Below are positions 20,352-34,679 of a stretch of DNA of 64,000 nt, one piece after another. The notes beneath the pieces were generated by a model that was given only the letters and a program-made list of their open reading frames with translations, was not told the DNA's origin and did not search any database. This DNA comes from Pseudomonas sp. N3-W (lineage in GTDB: Bacteria; Pseudomonadota; Gammaproteobacteria; Pseudomonadales; Pseudomonadaceae). Location of the stretch: contig NZ_CP103965.1 of assembly GCF_024970185.1 (NCBI RefSeq), positions 1,298,001-1,362,000 of the forward strand, written 5' to 3'. How positions within the stretch are numbered: position 1 is the first letter of the stretch; each line of letters begins with the position of its first letter. Made by a program: the position numbers and the translations under genes.

Positions 20352-21157
20352 TGCTTAAACAACGAATCATTACTGCACTCATCCTGCTGCCGATTGCCTT
20401 GTGCGGGTTTTTCCTGCTCGAGGGCACAGGGTTTGCGCTGTTCATTGGCCTGGTCGTGACCCTGGGTGCCTGGGAATGGGCGCGTCTGGCTGGCTTCACG
20501 GCTCAACCGATGCGCGTGGCCTATGCCGTGATCGTTGCCTTGATGCTGTTCGTCATGCACATCCTGCCCGGGCTCGCGCCCTGGGTGTTGGGCGCTTCGG
20601 TGCTCTGGTGGGGCGTGGCGACGTATCTGGTACTGACATATCCGCGCTCCAGTGAGCATTGGGCGAGTGCCGCCTGCAAGCTGGTGATCGGCTTGCTGAT
20701 TCTTTTGCCGGCCTGGCAAGGCCTGATCCAGATCAAGCAGGAGCCACTGGGCAACTGGCTGATCATGGCGGTGATGGTGCTGGTGTGGGGTGCCGATATC
20801 GGTGCGTACTTTTCCGGTCGCGCTTTCGGCAAGCGCAAACTGGCCCCGCAGGTCAGTCCTGGCAAGAGCTGGGAAGGCGTTTACGGTGGCCTTGCGCTGA
20901 GCCTGGTGATCACGCTGATTGTCGGTCTGGTGCGCGACTGGACATTCGCAGAGCTGTTCAAAGGCCTGCTCGGCGCCGCACTGATCGTATTCATCTCGGT
21001 GGTGGGCGACCTGACCGAAAGCATGTTCAAGCGCCAATCCGGGGTCAAGGACAGCAGTAACCTGCTGCCGGGTCACGGCGGCGTACTGGATCGTATTGAC
21101 AGCCTGACGGCGGCGATTCCGGTATTTGCGGTGTTGTTGTGGATGGCTGCAGCGTGA
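20351..21157 (+). CDS. cdsA: phosphatidate cytidylyltransferase
   Basis: Makes CDP-diacylglycerol from phosphatidate and CTP in the inner membrane. About eight hydrophobic segments; the CDP-synthase signature near the C-terminus reads [20 protein letters not shown]. 268 aa. Overlaps uppS by one base and dxr by four. Confidence 0.96.
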   Translation: MLKQRIITALILLPIALCGFFLLEGTGFALFIGLVVTLGAWEWARLAGFTAQPMRVAYAVIVALMLFVMHILPGLAPWVLGASVLWWGVATYLVLTYPRSSEHWASAACKLVIGLLILLPAWQGLIQIKQEPLGNWLIMAVMVLVWGADIGAYFSGRAFGKRKLAPQVSPGKSWEGVYGGLALSLVITLIVGLVRDWTFAELFKGLLGAALIVFISVVGDLTESMFKRQSGVKDSSNLLPGHGGVLDRIDSLTAAIPVFAVLLWMAAA

Positions 21158-22344
21158 GCCGCCCACAGCAGATTACCGTGCTGGGGGCGACCGGCTCGAT
21201 TGGTCTGAGCACCCTGGATGTCATCGCGCGTCACCCCGACCGCTATCAGGTGTTCGCCTTGAGCGGTTTTACGCGCCTGAGTGAGCTGCTGGCATTGTGC
21301 GTGCGCCATGTGCCGCGCTTTGCCGTTGTGCCTGAGGCGAACGCCGCTCGCGGTCTGCAGGACGATTTGCGGGCTGCCGGGTTGTCGACGCGTGTGCTGG
21401 TGGGGGAGGAGGGCCTGTGCCAGGTCGCTGCCGATCCTGAGGTCGATGCTGTCATGGCGGCCATTGTTGGTGCTGCGGGCTTGCGCCCGACACTGGCCGC
21501 GGTCGAGGCGGGCAAGAAAATCCTGTTGGCCAACAAGGAAGCGCTGGTCATGTCCGGCGCCCTGTTCATGCAGGCTGTGCGCAAAAGCGGCTCGGTGCTG
21601 CTGCCGATCGACAGTGAACACAACGCAATTTTCCAGTGCATGCCTCATGATTTCGCTCGTGGCCTGGGTGCAGTCGGCGTGCGTCGGATTTTACTGACAG
21701 CCTCTGGTGGTCCTTTCCGGCAGACGCCGATGGCTGAATTGGCGCACGTTAGTCCAGAGCAAGCGTGCGCTCACCCGAACTGGTCCATGGGGCGCAAGAT
21801 TTCGGTGGATTCGGCCAGCATGATGAACAAGGGGCTTGAGCTGATCGAAGCTTGCTGGTTGTTCGATGCCAAGCCATCACAGGTTGAAGTGGTCATTCAT
21901 CCGCAAAGTGTCATCCATTCGCTGGTGGACTACGTTGATGGTTCGGTGCTGGCGCAATTGGGCAATCCCGATATGCGTACGCCCATAGCCAACGCGCTGG
22001 CCTGGCCCGAGCGGATCGATTCGGGTGTCGCGCCTCTGGACCTGTTTGCCATCGCTCGCCTGGATTTCCAGGCGCCCGATGAAGAACGGTTCCCTTGCCT
22101 GCGCCTGGCGCGTCAGGCAGCAGAAGCGGGCAACAGTGCCCCGGCCATGCTCAATGCGGCAAACGAAGTGGCCGTCGCGGCGTTTCTCGATGGGCGGGTT
22201 CGTTACCTCGAAATCGCGAGTATTATCGAGGAAGTCTTGAATCTCGAACCTGTCGTGGCAGTGAATGATCTTGACGCGGTGTTCACGGCAGACGCCAAGG
22301 CGCGTTCACTGGCCGAACAATGGTTGAGTCGTCAGGGGCGATAG
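21154..22344 (+). CDS. dxr: 1-deoxy-D-xylulose 5-phosphate reductoisomerase
   Basis: Second step of the MEP isoprenoid pathway, NADPH dependent. [18 protein letters not shown] is the nucleotide-binding loop; [12 protein letters not shown] and [20 protein letters not shown] hold the metal and substrate ligands. The start is GTG 21154, overlapping the cdsA stop as GTGA and giving a 396-aa protein; an in-frame GTG five codons earlier lies inside cdsA and is less likely. ispD and ispF of the same pathway lie 20-25 kb downstream. Confidence 0.95.
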   Translation: MSRPQQITVLGATGSIGLSTLDVIARHPDRYQVFALSGFTRLSELLALCVRHVPRFAVVPEANAARGLQDDLRAAGLSTRVLVGEEGLCQVAADPEVDAVMAAIVGAAGLRPTLAAVEAGKKILLANKEALVMSGALFMQAVRKSGSVLLPIDSEHNAIFQCMPHDFARGLGAVGVRRILLTASGGPFRQTPMAELAHVSPEQACAHPNWSMGRKISVDSASMMNKGLELIEACWLFDAKPSQVEVVIHPQSVIHSLVDYVDGSVLAQLGNPDMRTPIANALAWPERIDSGVAPLDLFAIARLDFQAPDEERFPCLRLARQAAEAGNSAPAMLNAANEVAVAAFLDGRVRYLEIASIIEEVLNLEPVVAVNDLDAVFTADAKARSLAEQWLSRQGR

Positions 22345-22391
22345 GTGCTGCGCTACCCATGCAACACTGGACAGGATTGCGGAGAAAATAG

Positions 22392-23744
22392 ATGAGCGCG
22401 CTCTATATGATTGTCGGCACCCTGGTTGCGTTGGGCGTGCTGGTCACCTTCCACGAGTTCGGCCATTTCTGGGTCGCGCGTCGTTGCGGCGTCAAGGTCC
22501 TGCGTTTTTCCGTGGGCTTCGGCATGCCGCTGCTGCGCTGGCACGACAAGCAAGGCACCGAATTCGTGGTGGCCGCCATCCCGTTGGGCGGCTACGTGAA
22601 GATGCTCGATGAGCGCGAAGGCGAAGTGCCGGTCGATCAGCTCGATCAATCCTTTAACCGCAAATCCGTGCGTCAGCGCATTGCCATCGTTGCCGCCGGT
22701 CCGATTGCCAACTTTCTGCTGGCGATGATTTTTTTCTGGGTACTGGCGATGCTCGGCAGCGAGCAGGTGCGTCCGGTCATCGGCGCCGTCGAGTCCGGCA
22801 GTCTCGCCGCGAAGGCGGGTCTGAGCCCGAATCAGGAAATTGTCGCAATCGATGGCGAGCCGACAACCGGCTGGGCTGCCGTGAACCTGCAGTTGGTGCG
22901 GCGCCTGGGCGAGAGTGGCACTTTGCAGTTGATGGTGCGCGAGCAGGGGTCTACTGCGGACTCGCCTCGGGAACTGATGCTCGATCACTGGCTCAAGGGC
23001 GCAGACGAGCCGGATCCGATTCGTTCGCTGGGGATTCGTCCGTGGCGTCCGGCACTGGCACCGATCCTGGCTGAGCTTGATCCGAAGGGGCCGGCGCAGG
23101 CGGCGGGCTTGAGGACCGGCGATCGGTTGTTGGCCCTCGATGGTCAGTCGCTCAATGACTGGCAACAAGTGGTCGATATTGTCCGTATGCATCCGGATAC
23201 CAAAATCATGCTGCGCGTTGAGCGTGATGGTGCTCAAATCGACGTCCCGGTAACGCTGGCCGCCCGCGGTGAGAGCAAGGCACCCACCGGTTATATGGGG
23301 GCCGGGGTCAAAGCTGTCGATTGGCCGCCAGAGATGATTCGCGAGGTCAGTTACGGTCCTGTGGCCGCGATTGGCGAGGGTGCCCGACGCACCTGGACCA
23401 TGAGCGTACTGACCCTCGATTCGCTCAAGAAAATGTTGTTCGGCGAGCTCTCGGTAAAAAACTTGAGTGGACCGATAACCATTGCTAAAGTGGCGGGCGC
23501 TTCTGCCCAGTCGGGTGTTGCTGATTTCCTGAATTTCCTTGCTTATCTGAGTATTAGCCTGGGCGTTCTGAATTTGTTGCCCATTCCTGTACTGGATGGG
23601 GGGCATTTGTTGTTTTATCTGATCGAGTGGGTGCGTGGTCGCCCCTTGTCAGATCGGGTGCAGGGTTGGGGGATACAGATCGGTATCAGTTTGGTGGTCG
23701 GGGTGATGTTGCTTGCTCTGGTCAATGATCTGGGTCGTCTGTAA
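22392..23744 (+). CDS. rseP: site-2 zinc protease RseP
   Basis: Intramembrane metalloprotease that makes the second cut in the anti-sigma factor (MucA/RseA) and so releases the envelope-stress sigma factor. HEFGHFW near residue 21 in the first membrane helix is the zinc motif; two PDZ domains follow (around residues 115-200 and 220-290), and PVLDGGHLLFY near the C-terminus is the third ligand. 450 aa. The gene lies between dxr and bamA, the usual place. Confidence 0.97.
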   Translation: MSALYMIVGTLVALGVLVTFHEFGHFWVARRCGVKVLRFSVGFGMPLLRWHDKQGTEFVVAAIPLGGYVKMLDEREGEVPVDQLDQSFNRKSVRQRIAIVAAGPIANFLLAMIFFWVLAMLGSEQVRPVIGAVESGSLAAKAGLSPNQEIVAIDGEPTTGWAAVNLQLVRRLGESGTLQLMVREQGSTADSPRELMLDHWLKGADEPDPIRSLGIRPWRPALAPILAELDPKGPAQAAGLRTGDRLLALDGQSLNDWQQVVDIVRMHPDTKIMLRVERDGAQIDVPVTLAARGESKAPTGYMGAGVKAVDWPPEMIREVSYGPVAAIGEGARRTWTMSVLTLDSLKKMLFGELSVKNLSGPITIAKVAGASAQSGVADFLNFLAYLSISLGVLNLLPIPVLDGGHLLFYLIEWVRGRPLSDRVQGWGIQIGISLVVGVMLLALVNDLGRL

Positions 23745-23764
23745 CGCTTCGCTGAATTGCGAAT

Positions 23765-23790
23765 CTGCCGCATTTTGCGGCAGTTTGTTT
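23765..23790 (+). terminator. hairpin with U-rich tail between rseP and bamA
   Basis: Stem CTGCCGC/GCGGCAG with a short loop, followed by TTTGTTT. It may partly stop transcription from the upstream genes or separate messages; bamA begins 29 bases later. Confidence 0.6.
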
Positions 23791-23818
23791 ATTGCCAGTT
23801 GGAATAAGAAAGGACTTC

Positions 23819-26218
23819 ATGAAACGTCTGCTGCTAACTGCGGTTCTCACCGTATTGATGATCGCCGAAGTTCACGCCGAGTCCTTCACCATCTCTGATA
23901 TTCGCGTCAATGGCCTCCAGCGGGTCTCCGCGGGTAGTGTCTTTGGTGCCTTGCCGTTGAACGTCGGCGAGCAGGCGGATGATCGTCGCCTGGTGGAATC
24001 CACTCGTGCGTTGTTCAAAACCGGTTTCTTTCAAGATATCCAGCTGGGTCGCGAAGGCAACGTGCTTGTCATCACGGTCGTCGAGCGCCCGTCGGTCGCC
24101 AGTATCGAGATCGAGGGTAACAAGGCGATCTCCACTGAAGACCTGATGAAAGGCCTCAAGCAATCCGGTCTGGCTGAAGGCGAGATCTTCCAGCGTGCCA
24201 CCCTCGAAGGCGTGCGTAACGAGCTGCAGCGTCAATATGTCGCTCAGGGTCGCTACTCGGCTACCGTCGACACCGAAGTCGTGCCGCAGCCGCGTAACCG
24301 CGTCGCACTGAAGGTCAACATCAACGAAGGCACTGTCGCTGCCATCCAGCACATCAACGTGGTGGGCAACACGGTTTTTCCTGATGACGACCTGATTGAC
24401 CTGTTCGAACTCAAAACCACCAACTGGCTGTCGTTCTTCAAGAACGATGACAAGTACGCTCGTGAAAAACTTTCCGGTGACCTGGAGCGTCTGCGTTCCT
24501 ATTACCTGGACCGTGGCTATATCAACATGGATATCGCTTCGACCCAGGTGTCCATCACCCCGGACAAGAAGCACGTCTACATCACGGTCAACGTCAACGA
24601 AGGCGAGAAATACACCGTTCGTGACGTCAAGCTCAGCGGCGACCTGAAAGTCCCTGAAGACCAGGTCAAGTCCCTGTTGCTGGTTCAGAAAGGCCAAGTG
24701 TTCTCGCGCAAGCTGATGACCACCACCTCCGAACTGATCACTCGTCGTCTGGGTAACGAGGGCTACACCTTCGCCAACGTCAACGGCGTCCCTCAGCCAC
24801 ACGATGACGACCATACCGTCGACATCACTTTTGCTGTTGATCCGGGCAAGCGCGCCTACGTGAATCGCATCAACTTCCGTGGCAACACCAAGTCCGAAGA
24901 CGAAGTGCTGCGCCGTGAAATGCGTCAGATGGAAGGCGGTTGGGCTTCGACTTACCTGATCGACCAATCCAAGACCCGTCTTGAGCGTCTGGGCTTCTTC
25001 AAGGAAGTGAACGTTGAAACCCCGGCCGTGCCCGGTGTCGACGACCAGGTTGACGTGAACTACGCCGTTGAAGAACAGGCCTCCGGTTCGATTACCGCCA
25101 GTGTCGGTTTCGCCCAGAGTGCCGGTCTGATCCTTGGTGGTTCGATCACCCAGAACAACTTCCTGGGTACCGGTAACAAGGTCAGCATCGGCCTGACCCG
25201 CAGTCAATACCAGAGCCGCTATAACTTCGGTTATGTCGACCCGTACTGGACCGCTGACGGTGTGAGCCTGGGTTACAACGTTTTCTATCGCACGACCGAC
25301 TACAAAGACCTCGATGTCGACGTAGCCAGCTATGCGGTAGACAGCCTGGGTGCAGGCGTAAGCGTCGGTTATCCGATCAGCGAGACTTCGCGCCTGACCT
25401 TCGGCCTGACTGCGCAACAAGACAAGATCAAGACTGGCCAGTACACCGTTGACGAGATTTTCGACTTCGTTAACCGTGAAGGCGACAACTACCTGAACTT
25501 CAAGGCTTCGGCCGGCTGGTCCGAGTCCACCCTGAACAAGGGCGTGCTGGCGACCCGTGGCCATTCCCAGAGCCTGACCCTGGAAGCGACTACCCCGGGC
25601 AGCGACCTGTCGTTCTTCAAACTCGACTACCGTGGCCAGTTGTTCCAGCCGCTGAGCGAGAACTACACCGTGCGCCTGCACACCGAGCTGGGTTATGGCG
25701 ACGGTTATGGTTCGACAGATGGCTTGCCGTTCTATGAAAACTACTATGCTGGTGGTTTCAACTCGGTTCGTGGCTTCAAGGACAGCACCTTGGGTCCTCG
25801 CAGTACGCCGAGCCGTGGCCAAACAGGTCCAAACGGTACTGGCAACCCAGGCACGCTTGCTGACCCGGATCAAGACCCGCTGCCGTTCGGTGGTAACGTC
25901 CTGATTCAAGGTGGTGCAGAACTTCTGTTCCCGCTGCCTTTCGTCAAGGATCAGCGTTCCCTGCGTACCTCTGTATTCTGGGATGTGGGTAACGTGTTTG
26001 ACTCCAAGTGCGAGCAGACTACCAATACCAACCCGGCTTCGAAGTCCAACACGCAATGCAATGACATCAGCTTGAGTAATCTGGCAAGTTCCGTCGGTGT
26101 AGGTGTGACCTGGGTCACCGCACTGGGTCCTTTGAGCTTCGCGTTGGCAATGCCGGTCAAGAAACCGGAGAACGCTGAAACCCAGATTTTCCAATTCTCC
26201 CTCGGCCAGACGTTCTAA
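23819..26218 (+). CDS. bamA: outer membrane protein assembly factor BamA
   Basis: Essential Omp85 protein that inserts beta-barrels into the outer membrane. Signal peptide MKRLLLTAVLTVLMIAEVHA; five POTRA domains over residues 22-420 (SFTISDIRVNGLQRVSAG opens the first); C-terminal 16-strand barrel with VRGF in the lid segment (NSVRGFKDSTLGPR) and terminal phenylalanine (FSLGQTF). 799 aa. ATG 23819 is chosen because it starts the signal peptide and follows AGAAAGGACTTC. Followed by its partner chaperone skp. Confidence 0.98.
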   Translation: MKRLLLTAVLTVLMIAEVHAESFTISDIRVNGLQRVSAGSVFGALPLNVGEQADDRRLVESTRALFKTGFFQDIQLGREGNVLVITVVERPSVASIEIEGNKAISTEDLMKGLKQSGLAEGEIFQRATLEGVRNELQRQYVAQGRYSATVDTEVVPQPRNRVALKVNINEGTVAAIQHINVVGNTVFPDDDLIDLFELKTTNWLSFFKNDDKYAREKLSGDLERLRSYYLDRGYINMDIASTQVSITPDKKHVYITVNVNEGEKYTVRDVKLSGDLKVPEDQVKSLLLVQKGQVFSRKLMTTTSELITRRLGNEGYTFANVNGVPQPHDDDHTVDITFAVDPGKRAYVNRINFRGNTKSEDEVLRREMRQMEGGWASTYLIDQSKTRLERLGFFKEVNVETPAVPGVDDQVDVNYAVEEQASGSITASVGFAQSAGLILGGSITQNNFLGTGNKVSIGLTRSQYQSRYNFGYVDPYWTADGVSLGYNVFYRTTDYKDLDVDVASYAVDSLGAGVSVGYPISETSRLTFGLTAQQDKIKTGQYTVDEIFDFVNREGDNYLNFKASAGWSESTLNKGVLATRGHSQSLTLEATTPGSDLSFFKLDYRGQLFQPLSENYTVRLHTELGYGDGYGSTDGLPFYENYYAGGFNSVRGFKDSTLGPRSTPSRGQTGPNGTGNPGTLADPDQDPLPFGGNVLIQGGAELLFPLPFVKDQRSLRTSVFWDVGNVFDSKCEQTTNTNPASKSNTQCNDISLSNLASSVGVGVTWVTALGPLSFALAMPVKKPENAETQIFQFSLGQTF

Positions 26219-26263
26219 GCGTCTGACCCAAGATAACGACAATGGATTTTGTAGGAGTGCATC

Positions 26264-26767
26264 GTGCGTAAGTTGACTCAATTGGTTCTCCTGGCGACCT
26301 TACTGGTCGCAGGCCCGGCTTTTGCCGACATGAAAATTGCCGTTCTGAACTATCAGATGGCTTTGCTGGAATCTGATGCGGCCAAGAAGTACGCCGTGGA
26401 TGCCGAGAAGAAGTTCGGCCCACAGCTGACCAAACTCAAGACCCTGGAAAGCAGTGCCAAAGGCATTCAGGATCGTCTGGTAGCCGGTGGCGACAAGATG
26501 CAGCAGGGCGAGCGTGAGCGTCTGGAGCTGGAATTCAAGCAAAAGGCCCGTGACTTCCAGTTCCAGTCCAAGGAACTCAACGAAGCCAAAGCCGTTGCCG
26601 ACCGTGAAATGCTGAAGCAGCTCAAGCCGAAACTGGACAGCGCTGTGGAAGAAGTCATCAAGAAAGGTGCTTTTGACCTGGTCTTCGAGCGTGGCGCAGT
26701 GATTGATGTCAAACCTCAGTACGACATCACTCGCCAGGTTATCGAGCGCATGAATCAGCTGAAGTAA
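26264..26767 (+). CDS. skp: periplasmic chaperone Skp/OmpH
   Basis: Holds unfolded outer membrane proteins on their way to BamA. Signal peptide MRKLTQLVLLATLLVAGPAFA, then a small core and a long charged coiled coil (KAKGIQDRL-type region through REMLKQLKPKLD). 167 aa. Starts with GTG 26264 after TAGGAG. Four bases precede lpxD, so they are coupled. Confidence 0.94.
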   Translation: MRKLTQLVLLATLLVAGPAFADMKIAVLNYQMALLESDAAKKYAVDAEKKFGPQLTKLKTLESSAKGIQDRLVAGGDKMQQGERERLELEFKQKARDFQFQSKELNEAKAVADREMLKQLKPKLDSAVEEVIKKGAFDLVFERGAVIDVKPQYDITRQVIERMNQLK

Positions 26768-26770
26768 CCC

Positions 26771-27826
26771 ATGACAGCGACTATAAAGCTCGGCCAGTTG
26801 GCCGAGTTCCTTGGCGCCACCCTGCGTGGCGACCCGGAGCAGGAAATTACTGGGCTAGCCACTTTGCAAGAGGCTGGCCCAGCTCAGTTGAGCTTCCTGG
26901 CAAACCCTCAATACCGTAAATACCTGGCCGACAGCCGGGCCGCAGCGTTGTTGCTGAAGGCCGCTGACGCTGAAGGTTTTGCCGGTAACGTATTGGTTGT
27001 GCCTGATCCGTACCTGGCTTATGCGCGCATCTCTCACCTGTTCGATCCCAAGCCCAAGGCACCTGCCGGTATCCATCCGACAGCTGTAGTGGCGGTGGAT
27101 GCAGTGGTTGATCCGGCGGCAAGCATCGGTGCTTTTGCGGTGATCGAAAGTCAGGCGCGTATTGCCGCCGGCGTGACGGTCGGAGCTCATTGCTTCATCG
27201 GTGCCCGTAGCGAGATCGGCGAGGGCGGTTGGCTGGCTCCGCGGGTCACGCTTTATCACGATGTTCGGATCGGCAAGCGCGTAGTGATTCAGTCGGGTGC
27301 CGTACTTGGTGGCGAAGGCTTCGGCTTTGCCAACGAAAAAGGCGTCTGGCAGAAAATCGCCCAGATCGGTGGTGTATTGATCGGTGACGATGTGGAGATT
27401 GGCGTGAATACTGCCGTCGACCGTGGCGCACTGGCCGACACGATTTTGGGTAACGGTGTGAAGCTCGACAACCAGATTCAGATCGCGCACAACGTGCAGG
27501 TCGGTGATCACACCGCCATGGCGGCGTGCGTCGGTATCTCCGGCAGCACCAAAATCGGCAAGCATTGCATGCTCGCCGGTGGCGTCGGTCTGGTGGGGCA
27601 TATCGATATTTGCGACAACGTTTTCCTGACCGGGATGACCATGGTGACTCACTCGATTACCGAGCCGGGTGCCTATTCTTCCGGCACAGCCATGCAACCG
27701 GCTGCCGAGTGGCGCAAAAGCGCGGCACGTATCCGTCAGCTCGATGATATCGCGCGACGTCTGCGACAGCTGGAAAAGCGAGTAGGGGAAGTGACCCCTG
27801 ACGGTAATGCTTCATCAGATGGCTGA
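26771..27826 (+). CDS. lpxD: UDP-3-O-(3-hydroxyacyl)glucosamine N-acyltransferase LpxD
   Basis: Third step of lipid A synthesis. N-terminal uridine-binding domain (residues 1-100), then a left-handed beta-helix of hexapeptide repeats; [20 protein letters not shown] includes the catalytic histidine region. C-terminal helical tail. 351 aa. Confidence 0.96.
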   Translation: MTATIKLGQLAEFLGATLRGDPEQEITGLATLQEAGPAQLSFLANPQYRKYLADSRAAALLLKAADAEGFAGNVLVVPDPYLAYARISHLFDPKPKAPAGIHPTAVVAVDAVVDPAASIGAFAVIESQARIAAGVTVGAHCFIGARSEIGEGGWLAPRVTLYHDVRIGKRVVIQSGAVLGGEGFGFANEKGVWQKIAQIGGVLIGDDVEIGVNTAVDRGALADTILGNGVKLDNQIQIAHNVQVGDHTAMAACVGISGSTKIGKHCMLAGGVGLVGHIDICDNVFLTGMTMVTHSITEPGAYSSGTAMQPAAEWRKSAARIRQLDDIARRLRQLEKRVGEVTPDGNASSDG

Positions 27827-27934
27827 TACCATTTCCATATCAAGTGTGCACAGCCGCTAGACTGCCTCCTTGATTTGCTAGAGGGGCGCGCTTCAGTCGC
27901 GCGCTCCCAATCTTTACATAGGCTTCCCCCCGAA

Positions 27935-28375
27935 ATGATGGACATCAACGAGATTCGCGAATACCTGCCTCACCGTTACCCGTTCCTGCTGGTGGACCGG
28001 GTCGTGGATCTGGATGTGGAAGGCAAGCGCATTCGCGCCTACAAGAATGTCAGCATCAATGAGCCATTCTTCAATGGCCACTTCCCGGCGCATCCAATCA
28101 TGCCGGGCGTGTTGATCATCGAAGCGATGGCTCAGGCTGCCGGGATCCTTGGTTTCAAGATGCTTGACCTGAAACCGGCTGACGGCACTCTTTACTACTT
28201 TGTTGGCTCCGACAAGCTGCGCTTCCGCCAGCCGGTCAAGCCTGGCGACCAGCTGATCCTTGAAGCCACCTTCATCAGTTGCAAGCGCAAGATCTGGAAA
28301 TTCGAATGCCAGGCATCGGTAGATGGCAAGCCAGTCTGCTCCGCTGAAATTATCTGCGCGGAACAAAAAGTATGA
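27935..28375 (+). CDS. fabZ: 3-hydroxyacyl-ACP dehydratase FabZ
   Basis: Dehydrates beta-hydroxyacyl-ACP in fatty acid elongation; hot-dog fold. [20 protein letters not shown] start, [20 protein letters not shown] with catalytic histidine and glutamate. 146 aa from ATG 27935 (27938 is equally possible); 20 further in-frame codons upstream have no family match. The 108-base gap after lpxD may hold a promoter. The stop overlaps lpxA by four bases. Confidence 0.96.
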   Translation: MMDINEIREYLPHRYPFLLVDRVVDLDVEGKRIRAYKNVSINEPFFNGHFPAHPIMPGVLIIEAMAQAAGILGFKMLDLKPADGTLYYFVGSDKLRFRQPVKPGDQLILEATFISCKRKIWKFECQASVDGKPVCSAEIICAEQKV

Positions 28376-29148
28376 GTTTGATTGACCCTCGAGCCATCAT
28401 CGACCCGACGGCTGTTCTGGCCGACGGTGTCGAGGTCGGCCCTTGGTCGATTGTCGGTGCGGGTGTGGAAATTGGCGAGGGCACGGTCATTGGGCCGCAT
28501 GTGATCCTCAAAGGTCCCACCCGAATCGGCAAGCACAACCGTATTTACCAGTTTTCGTCGATCGGCGAAGACACGCCGGACCTGAAGTACAAAGGTGAAG
28601 AGACACGCCTGGTCATTGGTGATCACAACGTCATCCGTGAAGGCGTCACGATTCATCGTGGCACCGTGCAGGATCGTTCGGAGACCACCCTTGGCGACCA
28701 CAACCTGATCATGGCTTACGCGCACATTGGTCACGACAGTGTCATTGGCAACCACTGCATCCTGGTCAATAACACTGCGCTGGCGGGTCATGTGCACGTT
28801 GAAGACTGGGCGATCCTGTCCGGCTTCACCCTGGTTCACCAGTACTGCCATATCGGCGCCCACAGCTTTTCCGGCATGGGCACCGCCATCGGCAAGGACG
28901 TTCCCGCCTACGTCACTGTGTTTGGCAACCCGGCCGAGGCTCGCAGCATGAACTTCGAAGGCATGCGCCGTCGCGGTTTCAGTGAAGACGCGATCCATGC
29001 CTTGCGTCGTGCCTATAAGGTGGTTTACCGCCAGGGTCTGACAGTTGAGCAGGCGCTGGCCGAACTGACCGAGCCTTCAGCACAGTTTCCAGAAGTTGCG
29101 GTGTTTCGTGACTCGATCCAGTCCTCGAACCGCGGCATCACTCGCTGA
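28372..29148 (+). CDS. lpxA: UDP-N-acetylglucosamine acyltransferase LpxA
   Basis: First step of lipid A synthesis. Hexapeptide-repeat beta-helix from [40 protein letters not shown] holds the catalytic histidine. 258 aa. Its start overlaps fabZ, the usual pairing that balances fatty acid against lipid A flux. Confidence 0.97.
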   Translation: MSLIDPRAIIDPTAVLADGVEVGPWSIVGAGVEIGEGTVIGPHVILKGPTRIGKHNRIYQFSSIGEDTPDLKYKGEETRLVIGDHNVIREGVTIHRGTVQDRSETTLGDHNLIMAYAHIGHDSVIGNHCILVNNTALAGHVHVEDWAILSGFTLVHQYCHIGAHSFSGMGTAIGKDVPAYVTVFGNPAEARSMNFEGMRRRGFSEDAIHALRRAYKVVYRQGLTVEQALAELTEPSAQFPEVAVFRDSIQSSNRGITR

Positions 29149-29150
29149 TC

Positions 29151-30284
29151 ATGGCTAATTTACGTATTGCGCTGGTGGCGGGTGAAGCTTCCGGTGATAT
29201 TTTGGGCGCCGGCCTGATGCGCGCGCTCAAAGCCCGTCATCCAGCGGTGGAGTTCATTGGGGTCGGTGGTCCGCTGATGCAGGCCGAAGGCTTGACCTCC
29301 TATTTTCCGATGGAGCGCCTGTCGGTGATGGGCCTGGTGGAAGTGCTCGGTCGTTTGCGTGAGCTGCTCAAGCGCCGCAAGAAACTGGTCGCTGACCTGA
29401 TTGCTGCGAAGCCGGACGTGTTCATCGGTATCGATGCCCCGGACTTCAACCTCAATATCGAACTCAAGCTGCGTCAGGCCGGGATCAAGACCGTGCATTA
29501 CGTCAGCCCGTCGGTATGGGCCTGGCGGCAAAAGCGCGTGCTGAAGATCCGCGAAGGCTGCGACCTGATGCTGACGCTGTTCCCGTTCGAAGCAAAATTC
29601 TACGAAGAAAAGGGCGTGCCGGTGCGGTTTGTCGGGCACTCCCTGGCCGATGCAATCCCGCTCGAAGCTGACCGCACGGCTGCGCGAGCCGAGTTGGGCT
29701 TGCCTGATGGACCACTGGTGGCGTTGATGCCCGGCAGTCGCGGCGGTGAGGTCGGTCGTCTCGGCGCCTTGTTCCTCGATACTGCCCAGCGTCTGCGTGC
29801 CATGCGCCCTGGTGTGCGCTTCGTCATGCCGTGTGCCAGTCCCGAGCGGCGCGCTCAGTTGGAAGAGTTGCTGGTTGGCCGTGATTTGCCACTGACGTTG
29901 CTCGACGGTAAATCCCACTTGGCCCTGGCGGCCTGTGATGCGGTACTGATTGCTTCCGGCACCGCGACTCTGGAAGCCTTGCTGTACAAGCGGCCGATGG
30001 TCGTCGCTTATCGCCTGGCACCACTGACGTTCTGGATTCTCAAGCGCATGGTGAAAAGCCCTTACGTCTCGTTGCCGAACCTGCTGGCGCAGCGCTTGCT
30101 GGTGCCTGAATTGCTGCAGGATGATGCGACGGTCGAAGCCCTGGCCCAGACGCTTTCGCCATTGATCGAAGGTGGTGAAGAACAGACCCGTGGCTTCGAC
30201 GAAATTCATCGCACCTTGCGCCTGGACGCCTCCAATCAGGCAGCGGACGCAGTATTGAACCTGATCGGCAGCAAAGCACAATGA
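29151..30284 (+). CDS. lpxB: lipid-A-disaccharide synthase LpxB
   Basis: GT19 glycosyltransferase joining UDP-diacylglucosamine and lipid [17 protein letters not shown] at the N-terminus, [10 protein letters not shown] and [33 protein letters not shown] are family motifs. 377 aa. Starts two bases after the lpxA stop and overlaps rnhB by four. Confidence 0.97.
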   Translation: MANLRIALVAGEASGDILGAGLMRALKARHPAVEFIGVGGPLMQAEGLTSYFPMERLSVMGLVEVLGRLRELLKRRKKLVADLIAAKPDVFIGIDAPDFNLNIELKLRQAGIKTVHYVSPSVWAWRQKRVLKIREGCDLMLTLFPFEAKFYEEKGVPVRFVGHSLADAIPLEADRTAARAELGLPDGPLVALMPGSRGGEVGRLGALFLDTAQRLRAMRPGVRFVMPCASPERRAQLEELLVGRDLPLTLLDGKSHLALAACDAVLIASGTATLEALLYKRPMVVAYRLAPLTFWILKRMVKSPYVSLPNLLAQRLLVPELLQDDATVEALAQTLSPLIEGGEEQTRGFDEIHRTLRLDASNQAADAVLNLIGSKAQ

Positions 30285-30922
30285 GCAAGACAAGCATGCA
30301 GATGGGCCTGGACTTCACCCTCGTCGCCGAAGTGGAAGACCTGGTGGCCGGTGTCGACGAAGTCGGACGTGGCCCGCTCTGCGGTGCGGTAGTGACCGCT
30401 GCGGTGATCCTCGATCCGAATCGGCCCATCCACGGCCTGAACGACTCGAAAAAGCTCACCGAAGCCCGCCGCGAGAAGCTCTACGACGAAATCTGCGAGA
30501 AGGCGCTGAGCTGGTGCATCGCTCGCGCTGAAGTCGAGGAAATCGACGAACTGAATATTCTGCACGCCACCATGCTGGCCATGCAGCGCGCCATCGAGGG
30601 CCTGCACATTCAGCCGAAACTGGCGATGATCGACGGCAATCGCTGCCCGAAACTGTCCATGCGCGCTGAAGCGGTGGTGCAGGGCGACGGCAAGGTCCCA
30701 GCGATCGCGGCGGCATCCATTCTGGCCAAAGTCAGCCGCGATCGTGAAATGGCTGCTTTCGAATTGATCTATCCGGGTTACGGGATCGGCGGCCATAAAG
30801 GCTACCCGACGCCCGTTCATCTGGAAGCGCTGGCTCGCTTGGGGCCTACCCCGATTCATCGCCGCTCGTTTGCGCCGGTGCGTCTGGCGTATGAGGCACG
30901 GGAAAACCTGCTCGAGAGTTAG
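30281..30922 (+). CDS. rnhB: ribonuclease HII
   Basis: Cuts RNA in RNA-DNA hybrids, including single ribonucleotides. [19 protein letters not shown] with the DE catalytic pair, IDGNRCP, and [12 protein letters not shown] are family motifs. 213 aa from ATG 30281, which overlaps lpxB; in-frame ATGs at codons 6 and 8 are alternative starts. Confidence 0.95.
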   Translation: MSKTSMQMGLDFTLVAEVEDLVAGVDEVGRGPLCGAVVTAAVILDPNRPIHGLNDSKKLTEARREKLYDEICEKALSWCIARAEVEEIDELNILHATMLAMQRAIEGLHIQPKLAMIDGNRCPKLSMRAEAVVQGDGKVPAIAAASILAKVSRDREMAAFELIYPGYGIGGHKGYPTPVHLEALARLGPTPIHRRSFAPVRLAYEARENLLES

Positions 30923-30944
30923 TCGCAAGGCTGATGTTTTTTCC

Positions 30945-30973
30945 AAGGCCCGGTACAATCCGGGCTTTGTTGT
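30945..30973 (+). terminator. intrinsic terminator between rnhB and dnaE
   Basis: Stem GCCCGG/CCGGGC with a 6-base loop, followed by TTTGTTGT. The tail is weak, so some read-through into dnaE is likely. Confidence 0.65.
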
Positions 30974-31005
30974 CTTCACGTTTCTAGTTTCCAGACAGGA
31001 TCACT

Positions 31006-34527
<3,522 letters not shown>

Positions 34528-34679
34528 CGGTCAGGTGCCATTCTTCACCATAAAGAGTGCGCCCTGATCTCGACCCAATTTTTAATCTCGACCTGAACGC
34601 GCCTCTCCCTTAAGGTAGGGCGCGAATAGACAACCGGCCGGCCCAAGCTCTCTTGGACGTCGACCCAAGACGGACGCCT

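Noticed and set aside
23834..26281. 815-codon open frame antisense to bamA
   Set aside because: Mirror of bamA third-position GC; no Shine-Dalgarno or domain.
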